Of a DNA stretch of 64,000 nt, positions 8,963 to 18,180 are shown one piece after another. Source of the DNA: Acetobacteroides hydrogenigenes (GTDB lineage: Bacteria; Bacteroidota; Bacteroidia; Bacteroidales; ZOR0009); NCBI RefSeq assembly GCF_004340205.1, contig NZ_SLWB01000002.1, positions 62,001 through 126,000 on the forward strand, read 5' to 3'. How positions within the stretch are numbered: the stretch's first letter is position 1; the number at the start of each line of letters is the position of its first letter. The translations under genes and the position numbers were made by a program. The notes beneath the pieces are model-generated. The model saw nothing but the letters and a program-made list of their open reading frames with translations. It was not told the origin of the DNA and did not search any database.

Positions 8963-9385
8963 TTACTTCTTCCAGATTAACTTCTTGCCGAATCCTAGCG
9001 TGCTATCGGTGTACTTAACAAAGGTAAGATCTATAACCCAAAGTGTAGTGTTCATGCCATGCGAGAAGGGGAATAGGCTACTGTAGGCTTTCTTTGCCTT
9101 TTCTGCAAGCACTTGGGATGGCTCCGAAATTACACCTTGAAATTGTACGCCTTTTACCACTGGGAGGTTGCAGGCATCAACAATGCTACCCGCTACGAAT
9201 ATGTTGTGCGATATATTTCTGATATGCTTTGTATTCATATCAGAGGTAACTACAAAGCAGTTATCTTCGGGTAAGAAGGCATAAAACAGATTAGCGCAGT
9301 AGGGCTCGTCACCGAAGCTGGTGGCCATAGTTAAAACCGAGTGGTTTTTTAAAAAGTTTGATATTCGTTGGTCTAGTGCGCTCAT
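8963..9385 (-). CDS. pyridoxamine 5'-phosphate oxidase-family protein (split-barrel flavin binder)
   Basis: About 141 residues with a split beta-barrel fold, as in the YhbP/PNPOx-like group that binds FMN or heme. Segments seen: HSVLTMATSFGDEPYCANLFYAFL, FVVTSDMNTKHIRNI and VVKGVQFQGVISEPS. The start at 9385 (MSALDQRISN) is preferred over a longer reading to 9433, because a very good promoter lies between the two positions (9404-9434), so a longer product could not come from that transcript. Cytoplasmic. The substrate is unknown. First gene of the unit running into the epimerase and ispD. Confidence 0.72.
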   Translation of the reverse strand: MSALDQRISNFLKNHSVLTMATSFGDEPYCANLFYAFLPEDNCFVVTSDMNTKHIRNISHNIFVAGSIVDACNLPVVKGVQFQGVISEPSQVLAEKAKKAYSSLFPFSHGMNTTLWVIDLTFVKYTDSTLGFGKKLIWKK

Positions 9386-9403
9386 TGTTTTTTGTACGAG
9401 TAG

Positions 9404-9434
9404 CAAACTTATCAGTTTCCTGTCAATATCCAAA
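9404..9434 (-). promoter_or_regulatory. Bacteroidota-type promoter
   Basis: On the minus strand: -33 TTTG (9431-9434), 19 bases, then TAAGTTTG (9404-9411), a full match to TAnnTTTG. It lies just before the ATG at 9385 and decides that start. Confidence 0.6.
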
Positions 9435-9542
9435 GGAATTAATACCTTTAAATAGCAAATCCTTATTTATGGTTGAGTAAATATAGCTGCGATTAGCATA
9501 TAATCTATCTCAGTTATTCATGCTTCTGATGAATGTCCATGT

Positions 9543-9584
9543 AAAGAAAATAGACGTGACATTGGGGGCACGTCTATTTTCTTT
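9543..9584. terminator. perfect hairpin terminator
   Basis: A perfect 16-bp stem (9543-9558 with 9569-9584) around a 10-base loop (9559-9568), A-rich on the left and T-rich on the right, so it could work on both strands. It lies 14 bases past the stop of the minus-strand sensor gene and beyond the divergent start region of the flavin-protein gene. Confidence 0.8.
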
Positions 9585-9598
9585 CTATTTTGTAATGC

Positions 9599-11911
9599 TT
9601 AGTTTAGCGTGTAGGCAATGAATGCTATGTTACCGTTTTGTTCGTTGTCGGGGATTAGTGTTGTTTGGATTCTTTTAGGTTGCTTATTATGTCCAATAAG
9701 GGTTAGCTTGCTGGACACTACTCCATTATTTTGGGCTACCGAGAAATCGGAGTGAAGAGTTTGCCAGTCATCTTCGTGTACATGCTCCGTAAGAGGTTTC
9801 CCAATGATTGATGTTGTGTCGTGTCCTAGTACTGCCTTGGCTTTATCGTTTAGATCGAGCACAACCATGTTAGAATCTACAACAAGGGTAATAAAATTTT
9901 GATGTATTGCATTTTGGTATCGTTCTGCATAGCTAGCCTTGCGCCTCATTTCTTCTTGAGTAGCATGCAGCTCTTCGATATTCTGTCTCATCTCTTCTTC
10001 TTGAGCCTGCATTTCTTCGGCCTGAATTTTTGAGATGGCGAGCAGCTCGTTGGTTCGTGCATTTATTTTGATGGAGGTTATTGAAGATGCGAAGCTCTCG
10101 GAAATTCGTTTTAAATAGGTTTTGGTATAGGTGTCGAATAACTTGAATGAGGCTACTTCTATCATACCTACAACCTCTTCGTTGTGGATAAGTGGCGTAA
10201 GCATGAGCATACGAGGTCTTGATCCTCCAAGTCCAGAACTAATCTCTATGTAGTCTTCTGGAATTTCGGTGAGTTCAATTGGCGCTTTCTCGAAGTAGCA
10301 AGCACCCAGAAGACCTTCTTCTAGCAGGAATGTTTTTTTCTGCATCTTAATTCTGCTCCATGCAATGCAGGCAACCATCTCGAAGCATTTTTTTTTATCG
10401 TCGTCTTCTTTTACTAGGTATAGTGCTCCCTGGTTTGCTTCAATATAGTTTACGATAAGCTTGATAACATTGGAATAAAGGGTATTGGTATCTTCGTAGT
10501 CCTGTCTCAGCTCTTGTGCAAACAGGGATAAACCTTTTTCAGTCCAGCTTTGCCTTTCGTCCACAAGCTTTCGTTGGCGTTCCTCTTCTTCTGATCTAAC
10601 AAGATTATCTCTCATCACAATAAGAGAGTTGCCGAGGATGTCACCTTCCCCTTTCGATTTTAAGGTTGCTGATAGATTTCCTGTTCCAATGGCTTTTGTG
10701 AAGCCAACAACTTCCTCGATGGAGGTATACAAGTTGTTGAATGATGTGGCCATGGCTTCAAGCTCATCACCTGTTTTAATGTCGACCTTGGTAACTTGGG
10801 CGTAGTTTCCCTCCCCAAGCTCTTTTAGGGCATTATTCACCTTATTAACGGGTTCAATAATCTTTCTTAGGATATAGGCTATGAGTAGGTAAAAAATGAG
10901 CAGGCCAATGGTTAGAAGTAAGGCGAGAGTGATTATGAAAATCTTTAAATTGGAAGTAGTTACAAAATTTCCGGGAATAAGAAGGATGCTTACCTCTCCC
11001 TTTTGGAGGATGGTGGTAGGGGTAAGATAAGCAATATACTCTTTCCCATTTTTGTCGATGAAATCGTAGAATCCGGAGGTTTTGCTTTGTATTGCATCAA
11101 CCAACTCTTTGTTATCATTATCCTTTAAAAGCACTTTTGGGGCTTCTTGGCCAATTTCTTCTTCATTGTCGTAGATATTCAGCTTTTGGTCGGAACCAAC
11201 AATAAAGAATCGTCCATCTTCTTCTTTCAGCTGTTCGATGATTTGCTGGTTTATTTGTGAGATGTTTAAATCGGCTCCAACTACACCTATAACCTCGTTC
11301 TTTACAATAATGGGGAGCGACATGGTGATGATCAGGTAGTTCTTTTCACCTTCGTAGTTCTCAAAATAGGGTGCTGATACGTAAATCTGTCTTGTGCTTT
11401 TGGGAATAGTGTAGTATTCGCCTTCTTCATCGTCATCGGAGTTGTAGTTGGCGGCTTCTATTAGGTTATCTTTTCGGTATAGTGTTGCGCAGAATTTACC
11501 AGAGGCTGTTGCTCCTGGTGTATTGAGCATTTTACTATCTAGGCTATCAACCGCTTCCTTTTCCCAGTCGGCCCAAATTGAAAGTAGTTCGGAATTGTTT
11601 TCTAGAAGATCTTTAAGCTTATCTATTACGATTGTTCTTCTTGCAGATCTAGGATACTGATGGATGCGCTCTAGGGATGTTCGTTCGGTGTTCAGTAGCG
11701 ATTCTGTTCGGCTTAAGCTGGAGGATAGCTGTGAAATACTCTTCCCAGAAATGGCTTTAATGGTGTTATACTTTTCTTTTAGGAGCAACGATCGAATACT
11801 TTTGGTACAGATAATTCCGGTAAGCGCAAAGAAGAGAAAAACACCTCCGACTACTGCTACTAGTACTTTTCGTCGTAGGCTTTTGTTGATAAAGGCCATT
11901 AAGTTTTTCAT
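9599..11911 (-). CDS. membrane sensor with dCache, HAMP, GAF and PAS domains and no output domain
   Basis: A 770-residue membrane sensor. Order: transmembrane helix at about 15-32; extracytoplasmic double-Cache domain to about 315 (YISAPYFENYEGE-like region and VIGVVGADLNISQI are typical of dCache); second membrane helix at about 325-348; HAMP at about 350-400 (IEPVNKVNNALKELGEGNY) with a second HAMP-like segment; GAF domain at about 465-610; coiled coil rich in Glu and Gln; PAS domain at about 660-770 ending the protein. No kinase, cyclase or methyl-accepting hairpin follows, so the signal must pass to a separate protein. It is a single-gene unit, with a terminator after it. Confidence 0.8.
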   Translation of the reverse strand: MKNLMAFINKSLRRKVLVAVVGGVFLFFALTGIICTKSIRSLLLKEKYNTIKAISGKSISQLSSSLSRTESLLNTERTSLERIHQYPRSARRTIVIDKLKDLLENNSELLSIWADWEKEAVDSLDSKMLNTPGATASGKFCATLYRKDNLIEAANYNSDDDEEGEYYTIPKSTRQIYVSAPYFENYEGEKNYLIITMSLPIIVKNEVIGVVGADLNISQINQQIIEQLKEEDGRFFIVGSDQKLNIYDNEEEIGQEAPKVLLKDNDNKELVDAIQSKTSGFYDFIDKNGKEYIAYLTPTTILQKGEVSILLIPGNFVTTSNLKIFIITLALLLTIGLLIFYLLIAYILRKIIEPVNKVNNALKELGEGNYAQVTKVDIKTGDELEAMATSFNNLYTSIEEVVGFTKAIGTGNLSATLKSKGEGDILGNSLIVMRDNLVRSEEEERQRKLVDERQSWTEKGLSLFAQELRQDYEDTNTLYSNVIKLIVNYIEANQGALYLVKEDDDKKKCFEMVACIAWSRIKMQKKTFLLEEGLLGACYFEKAPIELTEIPEDYIEISSGLGGSRPRMLMLTPLIHNEEVVGMIEVASFKLFDTYTKTYLKRISESFASSITSIKINARTNELLAISKIQAEEMQAQEEEMRQNIEELHATQEEMRRKASYAERYQNAIHQNFITLVVDSNMVVLDLNDKAKAVLGHDTTSIIGKPLTEHVHEDDWQTLHSDFSVAQNNGVVSSKLTLIGHNKQPKRIQTTLIPDNEQNGNIAFIAYTLN

Positions 11912-12163
11912 ATGTGCAAAATAGTAGTTTAAATTTATGCTAGCTTGTCCTCCTTCACTATAGGAATAACATCGTATTTGGGCTTAATTTTAGATATGCT
12001 ACAAGGGCTTGTAGAGGTTAAAAAGATATGCAAATAGTAGATTGTTAACCTTAATGGATATAGAGGATGAAGTCAAAGAACTTTGGCTGATAGTTTAGCT
12101 AATTAATTTTCAAAAAAGTTACTATTTGGCAAAAGTATATAAAATAGTATAGATGATGTTTGT

Positions 12164-12212
12164 AAAAGCAGGTAGTGTTGTTAATTTATATTTAACAAAA
12201 ACACCTGCTTTT
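12164..12212. terminator. hairpin terminator after the peptide-ABC ATPase gene
   Basis: Two 21-base arms (12164-12184 and 12192-12212) pair with three mismatches around a 7-base loop; the outer ten bases (AAAAGCAGGT) pair perfectly. The right arm overlaps the stop codon of the minus-strand gene. The 250 bases to its left (11912-12163) hold no gene. Confidence 0.65.
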
Positions 12213-13905
12213 ATTGGGGATTGCTTTTTGATTTTGGGATGGCACCAATCAGCTTCTTGGTGTACTCCTGTTTGGGGTGATTGTAGAGTTCATCTGCTTC
12301 ATTCAGCTCTGCTATCTGCCCTTTTTGCATCACCATAACGCGATCGCTAATGTATCGCACAACGCTCAAGTCGTGCGATATGAAGATATATGTTAGCCCC
12401 AACTCCTTTTTCAGGTCGTTGAGCAGGTTGAGTACCTGCGCCTGAACCGATACATCGAGGGCAGATACCGACTCGTCGCAGATTATCAGCTTAGGCTCTA
12501 AGGCTAACGTACGAGCTATAACGATACGCTGGCGCTGACCTCCCGAGAACTCGTGTGGGTAGCGTGAGGCTACTTCTAGAGGTAGCTCTACCTTTTTTAG
12601 CAGATAGTTCATTCGTTCCAAGCGATCCTTTTCGTTGCGGCCAACCCCATGTACGCGCATGGGCTCCATAATGGCTTCGCCAACGGTTATCTTAGGGTTG
12701 AGAGACGAGAAGGGGTCCTGAAAGATCATTTGGATATCACGACGTATGCGGCGTAAGTCTTCACCCTTGAGCTTATCAATGCGCTTGCCTTCGAACTCGA
12801 TGCTGCCGCTTAGACTTTTTACCAGACCTACAAGAGTTCGGCCTAAGGAGGTCTTGCCACAGCCCGATTCGCCCACTAGACCAAATGTTTCGCCGGGATA
12901 AACCTCGAAGCCAACCTGCTTTACGGCCTTAAAAAACTTACGTGTTTTGCTGAATATCGATCCACCAAACGAGTAGCCAGCATCGAGGTTAGATACTTTT
13001 AGCAGCGGCACTTGAGCGTATAGCTGTTTGTGCTGATTACTTCTTTCAGTATTATTTTGAAAGGTTATGCTGGCGTTCTCTTGTTCTGTAAACTCCTTTA
13101 CCGTAAGCAGCCGTTCGGGGCGTGCATCAATAGGTGGGAGGCAGCTGACGAGCGCCTTGGTGTAGGGGTGCTGAGGGTGGTGAAAGACGTCGTCGGACTT
13201 ACCCTGCTCCACCAAGTCGCCGTGGCGCATTACCACAATTCGCTCGCAAACCTCGGCCACGATGCGCAGATCGTGGCTGATGAAGATGAGCCCCATTCCG
13301 TAGCGGTTGCGCAGCTGCTTGAGCAGCTCGAGGATCTCCTTCTGCACCGTAACGTCGAGGGCGGTGGTGGGCTCATCTGCGATAAGCAGCTGCGGGTTGC
13401 ACGATATGGCCATGGCAATCATTACCCGTTGGCGTTGTCCTCCGCTGAGCTCGTGCGGGTACGATCGGTAAGCCTTTTCTGGATCGGGGAGAAGCACTTC
13501 GTCAAATAGCTGCAGCGTACACTCCTTAGCCTGCTGGCGGCTGTAGCCGAGGTTCTCGCGCATCATCTCGTCCACCTGTTCGCCGCAGCGGATGGTGGGG
13601 TTGAGCGCCGTCATTGGCTCCTGAAAGATCATGGCAATCTCGCGTCCTCGAATGCCTTCAGGGTAAGCGTTGCCGCTTACGGCCAGCTCTACGATAGTAC
13701 CATCGGTCTTGGTAAACGATATGCTACCGCTCATCTTGGCCGTGGAGGGTAGCAGCCCCATCACCGAAAGCGAACTGATGGACTTGCCCGAGCCCGATTC
13801 GCCTACCAGGCCAACCGTCTCTCCCCTGCCTACGCTGATGCTGATTCCCTTTACCACTGGGCCTACGCCCCGAAACTCTACCGTAAGATTGCTGATTGTA
13901 AGCAT
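12211..13905 (-). CDS. fused dipeptide/oligopeptide ABC transporter ATP-binding protein (DppD-DppF type)
   Basis: About 564 residues with two complete ABC ATPase domains in one chain. First half: Walker [15 protein letters not shown], signature [13 protein letters not shown], Walker [14 protein letters not shown]. Second half: Walker [15 protein letters not shown], signature [14 protein letters not shown], and Walker B with [13 protein letters not shown]. Each half ends with the oligopeptide-importer C-terminal segment ([26 protein letters not shown]). The start at 13905 (MLTISNL) was chosen because the first strand of the ATPase begins there. Such fusions power peptide or nickel-type importers, but no permease or binding-protein gene lies nearby, so the partner subunits must be elsewhere. 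Local GC is higher than in neighbours. Confidence 0.9.
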   Translation of the reverse strand: MLTISNLTVEFRGVGPVVKGISISVGRGETVGLVGESGSGKSISSLSVMGLLPSTAKMSGSISFTKTDGTIVELAVSGNAYPEGIRGREIAMIFQEPMTALNPTIRCGEQVDEMMRENLGYSRQQAKECTLQLFDEVLLPDPEKAYRSYPHELSGGQRQRVMIAMAISCNPQLLIADEPTTALDVTVQKEILELLKQLRNRYGMGLIFISHDLRIVAEVCERIVVMRHGDLVEQGKSDDVFHHPQHPYTKALVSCLPPIDARPERLLTVKEFTEQENASITFQNNTERSNQHKQLYAQVPLLKVSNLDAGYSFGGSIFSKTRKFFKAVKQVGFEVYPGETFGLVGESGCGKTSLGRTLVGLVKSLSGSIEFEGKRIDKLKGEDLRRIRRDIQMIFQDPFSSLNPKITVGEAIMEPMRVHGVGRNEKDRLERMNYLLKKVELPLEVASRYPHEFSGGQRQRIVIARTLALEPKLIICDESVSALDVSVQAQVLNLLNDLKKELGLTYIFISHDLSVVRYISDRVMVMQKGQIAELNEADELYNHPKQEYTKKLIGAIPKSKSNPQ

Positions 13906-14144
13906 GACCGTTTTCTTAAACCCGCTGCAATATCGCGAAAAATGGTGGAGGGGCAAAGCAAATGCTGCTACTTAAAGTTGATCGGTGTCTTTAACGTGGT
14001 TTAGCATAAAAAAACGGGGAGGATTTGACCCTTCGCGCATCACCCTTGTTTCTTGATATTGGTAGCTCGTTGAGATGCGATGGCGAGACGCTAACGATGA
14101 GCCAATATAGCAAATAACTTATGTCAAACTAAAACGGATTGTTT

Positions 14145-14414
14145 ATGAAGAAGCTACTATGGCTTTTGGCAATAGCGCTAATGTTTTATGCCGCAAATGC
14201 TCAGACCACGAAGAAGGAGCAAAAGAAGGATATGCCTAAGATGGAGCAGAAGGCGCTAAAGGAGCACAAGTGCACCGAGGCCTGCTCCAATGGCAAGCAC
14301 GCGTATGCCCATGGCGAAAAGGGCCACAAGTGCAGTAAGGAGTGCGCTAAGCAGTGCGAAAAAAAGGAGATGAAAAAAGAAATGAAGAAGGAGATGAAAA
14401 AGGAGGTGAAGTAG
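14145..14414 (+). CDS. small exported Lys/Cys/His-rich protein
   Basis: An 89-residue protein read from the ATG at 14145. Residues 1-19 (MKKLLWLLAIALMFYAANA) are a signal peptide. The mature part is very Lys-rich with Cys and His pairs (HKCTEAC, GHKCSKECAKQCEKK) and ends in a perfectly periodic KEMK tail. Six cysteines and several histidines make metal binding in the periplasm possible, but no known family was recognised. It is a single gene closed by a clear terminator. The periodic tail could expand or shrink by slippage. Confidence 0.6.
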   Translation: MKKLLWLLAIALMFYAANAQTTKKEQKKDMPKMEQKALKEHKCTEACSNGKHAYAHGEKGHKCSKECAKQCEKKEMKKEMKKEMKKEVK

Positions 14415-14450
14415 CAGCTCGATTGCCTAGCTGACTACATCATTTATAGA

Positions 14451-14486
14451 AGTTGCCTCACTTGGGCTTGTGAGGCAACTTTTTTT
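14451..14486 (+). terminator. rho-independent terminator
   Basis: A 10-bp perfect stem (AGTTGCCTCA with TGAGGCAACT) around CTTGGGCTTG, followed by seven T. Ends the small exported protein gene. Confidence 0.85.
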
Positions 14487-14704
14487 ATGGCTAGCCCAAG
14501 TGTAAGTTGGAGAATTTTGAGATACTGTTGTAGATGGAGACATCGGATAGCACGCTAAAGCGTCGAGCTAGTTAACAGTGATGCTGGTAGATGATAAGTA
14601 GTTTAAGGAGTATTTAACAGAATGAACGTTAGCTGGCTAAAGGTACAGAACAGGGAGGGTTGTCCATTTATTTTGTAATGCCCTAGTGCTATAAAACCCT
14701 AACA

Positions 14705-14737
14705 GTTGGGCGTATGGCCTAGTTTTTGCCAACTTTG
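14705..14737 (+). promoter_or_regulatory. candidate promoter of the lipoprotein gene
   Basis: GTTG (14705-14708), 21 bases, CAACTTTG (14730-14737), a near match to TTTG / TAnnTTTG. It is 28 bases before the ATG at 14766, which supports that start. Confidence 0.4.
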
Positions 14738-14765
14738 CATCGTATTTATTAAATTTAATTTTACT

Positions 14766-15689
14766 ATGAGAAAGTTTAAGTTTTTAATGTTTTCGCTGCT
14801 GCTAGCAGGTGCAGCCTTCACCTCTTGCTCGAAGGATGATTTGCTAGATGTGCCAGAGATCGACAACCCTGTTGTTACCATTAAAAGGGATGGTGTTGCT
14901 ATCACTACCATTAACGATAAGAATGCGGGTGAGGTAGTACCAGTTGTTGCCCGCTTCGATATGGGGGCTCAAGAAAGCCGCTTGGAAAAGATTAAGATCA
15001 CTACTTTGGTCGGTGGACAATCCTTCGTTGTGCTCGATAGTACCCTAAACGATGGCTGGTTTAACCGTGGCGACAAGTTCGTTGAGCGTAAGTACAACAT
15101 CGCTGTAGGACAATCAACATCTACCATTACCTTCGAAACTAAGGACGTGAAGGGTCGTGTAGGTTCAACCACAATTACGGTAGCTCCTGCTGGTACTCCT
15201 GTTCCTAAGGTAGAGCGCGTAGTTCTTCTTGCCGGACAGCTTAACACAACAGCTACCTATGGTGGCTTCTACTCGGTTGCAATCGACAAGTCGTTTAAGC
15301 TCGAAGATGCTGTTACCAATGCGCAGTACATCGACTTCGTGTACTACTACGGTAACACCAACAAGGCGACAATCTCTCCTGTTTCTGACCCAATCTTCAG
15401 CAAGTACGAAGGTGGATCATATGTTGGTCCAACTGGATACGAAAAGCCAATTGCCCAATTTGCCGTAAAGAATGCTACTAAGTTTGCTGCGGCAACTGCC
15501 GATAACTACACTGCTGGAACCATGCCTACTGCTACTTTTGCAGCAGAAGGACAAACCAACCTTGCGGTTGGGGACTACCGTGCATTTAAGACCGTACTTG
15601 GCCAAAAGGGTATCTTTAGGGTGGTTAAGCTCGAAGGAACCGATGGCTCTAACCGTTCGATTACCCTCGACGTAAAGGTTATTCAGTAA
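14766..15689 (+). CDS. hypothetical lipoprotein
   Basis: A 307-residue lipoprotein with a clear lipobox (LAGAAFTSC, Cys21). The start at 14766 (MRKFKFLMF) gives the signal peptide; an upstream in-frame start would precede the promoter. The mature protein is beta-rich: an Ig-like first part (PEIDNPVVTIKRDGVAI, IKITTLVGGQSFVVLDSTL, TITFETKDVKGRVGSTTITV), then a domain with YIDFVYYYGNTNKATISPVSDPIFSKY cut here by turns. It resembles the DUF4466/DUF4625-like lipoproteins of Bacteroidota in general layout, but no family can be named surely. Single gene between a promoter and a terminator. Confidence 0.7.
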   Translation: MRKFKFLMFSLLLAGAAFTSCSKDDLLDVPEIDNPVVTIKRDGVAITTINDKNAGEVVPVVARFDMGAQESRLEKIKITTLVGGQSFVVLDSTLNDGWFNRGDKFVERKYNIAVGQSTSTITFETKDVKGRVGSTTITVAPAGTPVPKVERVVLLAGQLNTTATYGGFYSVAIDKSFKLEDAVTNAQYIDFVYYYGNTNKATISPVSDPIFSKYEGGSYVGPTGYEKPIAQFAVKNATKFAAATADNYTAGTMPTATFAAEGQTNLAVGDYRAFKTVLGQKGIFRVVKLEGTDGSNRSITLDVKVIQ

Positions 15690-15716
15690 GCTTTAAGCAT
15701 AACCTGAAATAGTTCC

Positions 15717-15749
15717 AAGGGCCATCTCCGTAAGGGGGTGGTCCTTTTT
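15717..15749 (+). terminator. rho-independent terminator
   Basis: A 13-bp stem (15717-15729 with 15734-15746, three G-U pairs) around a GTAA loop, running into five T. It ends the lipoprotein gene. Confidence 0.7.
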
Positions 15750-15845
15750 GTTGGATGATAGTGAAAGAGGAAAGAAAGAAAGAAGAGAAATTGAGCAAAA
15801 TTTTGTACCACACTGCGCCCCTCACCTGCTGTATAGAGGAGTATT

Positions 15846-16244
15846 CTAAAGGGTCTTAAATCTCCCCTTTACCCATCGGCTCACCTTTTTATATAGCAGT
15901 ACTCCCACAACAGCTCCTGCGGTATCGGCAACCACATCCAACCACTCGAAGCTACGCCCAGCGAAAAAGGCTCGCTGCAAAACCTCGATCAGCCAACCAT
16001 ATAACAGGCAGATAGTAATGGTAATGATATAGGTCCACCTAGAGGTCTTAAGATGTGAGTTGAGCGTTAGAACAGCCATTACCAGCATGGCTAATACGAA
16101 GTAAAGCGCAAAGTGTACGATCTTATCCATGTAAGGAAGGTCGAAGAACTTAACCTTATCAACATCCTGCGGAGGCATTCCGCATAGTACCAGAATAATA
16201 GCTGCCCATACCGTAACTAATAGCCAGTAGCTCTTTTTTACCAT
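15846..16244 (-). CDS. VanZ-family membrane protein
   Basis: A 132-residue protein with four predicted membrane helices and the VanZ pattern: an N-terminal helix, then the loop DKVKFFDLPYMDKIVHFALYF with the conserved DK..HF, and later the GRSFEWLDVVADTAGAVVG segment (D..AD..G). The function of stand-alone VanZ proteins is not settled; the founding member gives low-level teicoplanin resistance. It is divergent from hemW. Confidence 0.85.
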   Translation of the reverse strand: MVKKSYWLLVTVWAAIILVLCGMPPQDVDKVKFFDLPYMDKIVHFALYFVLAMLVMAVLTLNSHLKTSRWTYIITITICLLYGWLIEVLQRAFFAGRSFEWLDVVADTAGAVVGVLLYKKVSRWVKGRFKTL

Positions 16245-16293
16245 AAAATCGGCTTTAACTTCGTAATTTTACGGAACAAAATTAATATTTTAT

Positions 16294-17427
16294 TTGGTGG
16301 CAGGATTTTACATTCATATCCCCTTTTGTAAAAAGCTTTGCAGCTACTGCGACTTCTACTTTTCGGTGTCGCTAGCCAATAAGGATGAAATGCTTACCGC
16401 CCTGGTAAAGGAGATTGCCGAACGGAAGGACTACCTCGGCGGAGAAACCATCCGCACGCTATACTTTGGCGGAGGAACGCCTACCGTGTACTCGCCCAAC
16501 GAGCTGAAGCAGCTTGTTGATGCGGTTAAGGAGTGCTACCCTTGCCAGATAGAGGAGCTCACCGTAGAGGCAAACCCCGACGACCTTACTCCAGAATACC
16601 TCAACGAGCTTCGAGCAATTGGCGTAAACCGGCTTAGCATCGGCATCCAGTCGTTTGTTGAGCGCGATCTGGTTTTGATGAACCGTCGGCACGATGCACG
16701 AATGGCGCTGGACGTGGTGCCTATGGCGCAAGCTGCCGGATTCGACAACATCAGCATCGACCTAATTTACGGCATACCCGGCCAATCGGAAGAGGAATGG
16801 GTTGCGAACCTCGACATGGCCCTATCGCTCAACGTTCAGCACATTTCATCGTACCACCTGAGCATCGAGCCCAAGACGGTGTTCGGCAACCAGATGAAGC
16901 GTGGGCTCTTCCACCCTATCGACGATGAGGCCAGCGAACGCCTGTACCATCACCTCGAAGAGCGGCTAACCCGTGGTGGCTTCGAGCACTACGAGGTATC
17001 GAACTTTGCCAAGCCCGGATTCTACTCCAAGCACAACACCTCGTACTGGACCTATGCCAAGTACATCGGCGTTGGCCCATCGGCGCACTCGTTCGATGGC
17101 GTATCGCGCCAGTGGAATGTTGCCAACAACACCAAGTACCTGAAAGCCGTAGCCAGCAGCCTACCCTACTGCGAAAAGGAGCAGATGAGCATCGAGGAGC
17201 AGTACAACGAGCTTATCCTTACCTCGCTGCGTACCGTATGGGGGCTCAACAAAAAAGTGCTCGCCGATCGCTTCGGGGAGAAGCTAAATGGCTACTTTTA
17301 TAAGGCCATCGAACCCTACACGAAATGCGGTAAGCTTATCGACGACGGTACCACTATCCGTATCCCAACCGAGCATTTCCTGGTTTCGGATGGCATAATG
17401 TCCGATCTATTCTATGTTGAAGCGTAA
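16294..17427 (+). CDS. hemW: radical SAM heme chaperone HemW
   Basis: A 377-residue radical SAM protein with Cys12, Cys16 and Cys19 in HIPFCKKLCSYCDFYF (CxxxCxxC) and the SAM-binding YFGGGTPTVYS. The HemN-like C-terminal domain follows. It lacks features of true anaerobic coproporphyrinogen dehydrogenases and is of the HemW length, a family that inserts heme into respiratory enzymes. The start codon is TTG at 16294, or GTG at 16297; no ATG precedes the first strand. The codon use and GC content are richer than in neighbours to the left. It is followed by the DUF2461 gene after 12 bases. Confidence 0.88.
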   Translation: MVAGFYIHIPFCKKLCSYCDFYFSVSLANKDEMLTALVKEIAERKDYLGGETIRTLYFGGGTPTVYSPNELKQLVDAVKECYPCQIEELTVEANPDDLTPEYLNELRAIGVNRLSIGIQSFVERDLVLMNRRHDARMALDVVPMAQAAGFDNISIDLIYGIPGQSEEEWVANLDMALSLNVQHISSYHLSIEPKTVFGNQMKRGLFHPIDDEASERLYHHLEERLTRGGFEHYEVSNFAKPGFYSKHNTSYWTYAKYIGVGPSAHSFDGVSRQWNVANNTKYLKAVASSLPYCEKEQMSIEEQYNELILTSLRTVWGLNKKVLADRFGEKLNGYFYKAIEPYTKCGKLIDDGTTIRIPTEHFLVSDGIMSDLFYVEA

Positions 17428-17439
17428 AAAACAGACCCT

Positions 17440-18096
17440 ATGAGCCATATTTTCGATTTCCTGAACGAGCTTAAGGATAACAACAACCGCGAATGGTTTA
17501 ACGACAACAAGGATCGCTACAAGGCTGCCCTTGGAGAGTTCGAAGAAGTAGTTGCCCAGCTGATTGCCTCGGTAGGACAGTTCGACGATTCGGTTAGGCT
17601 GCTCGAACCCAAGGAGTGCATCTTCCGAATCTACAAGGATATCCGCTTTAGCAAGAACAAGGAGCCCTACAAGACCAACATGGGCGCCTACCTGGCTAGG
17701 GGCGGCCGCAAGAGCCGATTCTCGGGATACTACGCCCACTTCGAGCCCAACGGGTCGTTCGTATCGGGAGGAATCTACATGCCGGAGCCCGCCGTGCTCA
17801 ACCGAGTGCGCGAGGATATCGACCTCTACTACGACGATTTGATTAACATAACCAACAGCCCCTCGTTCCAGAAATTCTTCCCCGAGCTGCACGGCGATAA
17901 GCTTAAGACCACTCCTAAGGGCTACAGCAAGGATAATCCTGCCGCCGAAATTCTGAAGCATAAGAGCTTGTACGTCTACCGGTCGCTATCCAACAGTCAG
18001 GTGGATAGCCCAAGCTACATAGCCACCGCTACCGAAACCTTTAGGGTGCTAAAGCCCTTCAACGATTTTCTGAATAGGGCCATCGAGGATCTTTAG
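17440..18096 (+). CDS. DUF2461 domain-containing protein
   Basis: A 218-residue protein of the DUF2461 (TIGR02453) family. Typical segments: FLNELKDNNNREWFNDNKDRY at the N-terminus (cut here to the core DNNNREWF), IYKDIRFSKNKEPYKTNMGA and HFEPNGSFVSGGIYMPEP. Function is unknown in the family. It lies 12 bases after hemW and is probably co-transcribed. It converges on the slipin gene; the 84-base gap holds an imperfect hairpin that could serve as a terminator. Confidence 0.88.
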   Translation: MSHIFDFLNELKDNNNREWFNDNKDRYKAALGEFEEVVAQLIASVGQFDDSVRLLEPKECIFRIYKDIRFSKNKEPYKTNMGAYLARGGRKSRFSGYYAHFEPNGSFVSGGIYMPEPAVLNRVREDIDLYYDDLINITNSPSFQKFFPELHGDKLKTTPKGYSKDNPAAEILKHKSLYVYRSLSNSQVDSPSYIATATETFRVLKPFNDFLNRAIEDL

Positions 18097-18180
18097 GATC
18101 GGAGGCGATTCCGAAAGAAAAGGGGAAGGCAGCCGAGAGCAAGCGCTCGTGCAACCTTTCCCTCGTTCGGCTCCGGCTCC

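Noticed and set aside
13030-13509. A 159-codon frame antisense to the peptide-ABC ATPase gene
   Set aside because: It overlaps clear ABC motifs on the minus strand and has no recognisable content of its own.
17407-17961. A 184-codon frame antisense to the DUF2461 gene
   Set aside because: The plus-strand frame matches a known family over its full length; the antisense frame is a by-product of GC-rich codon use.
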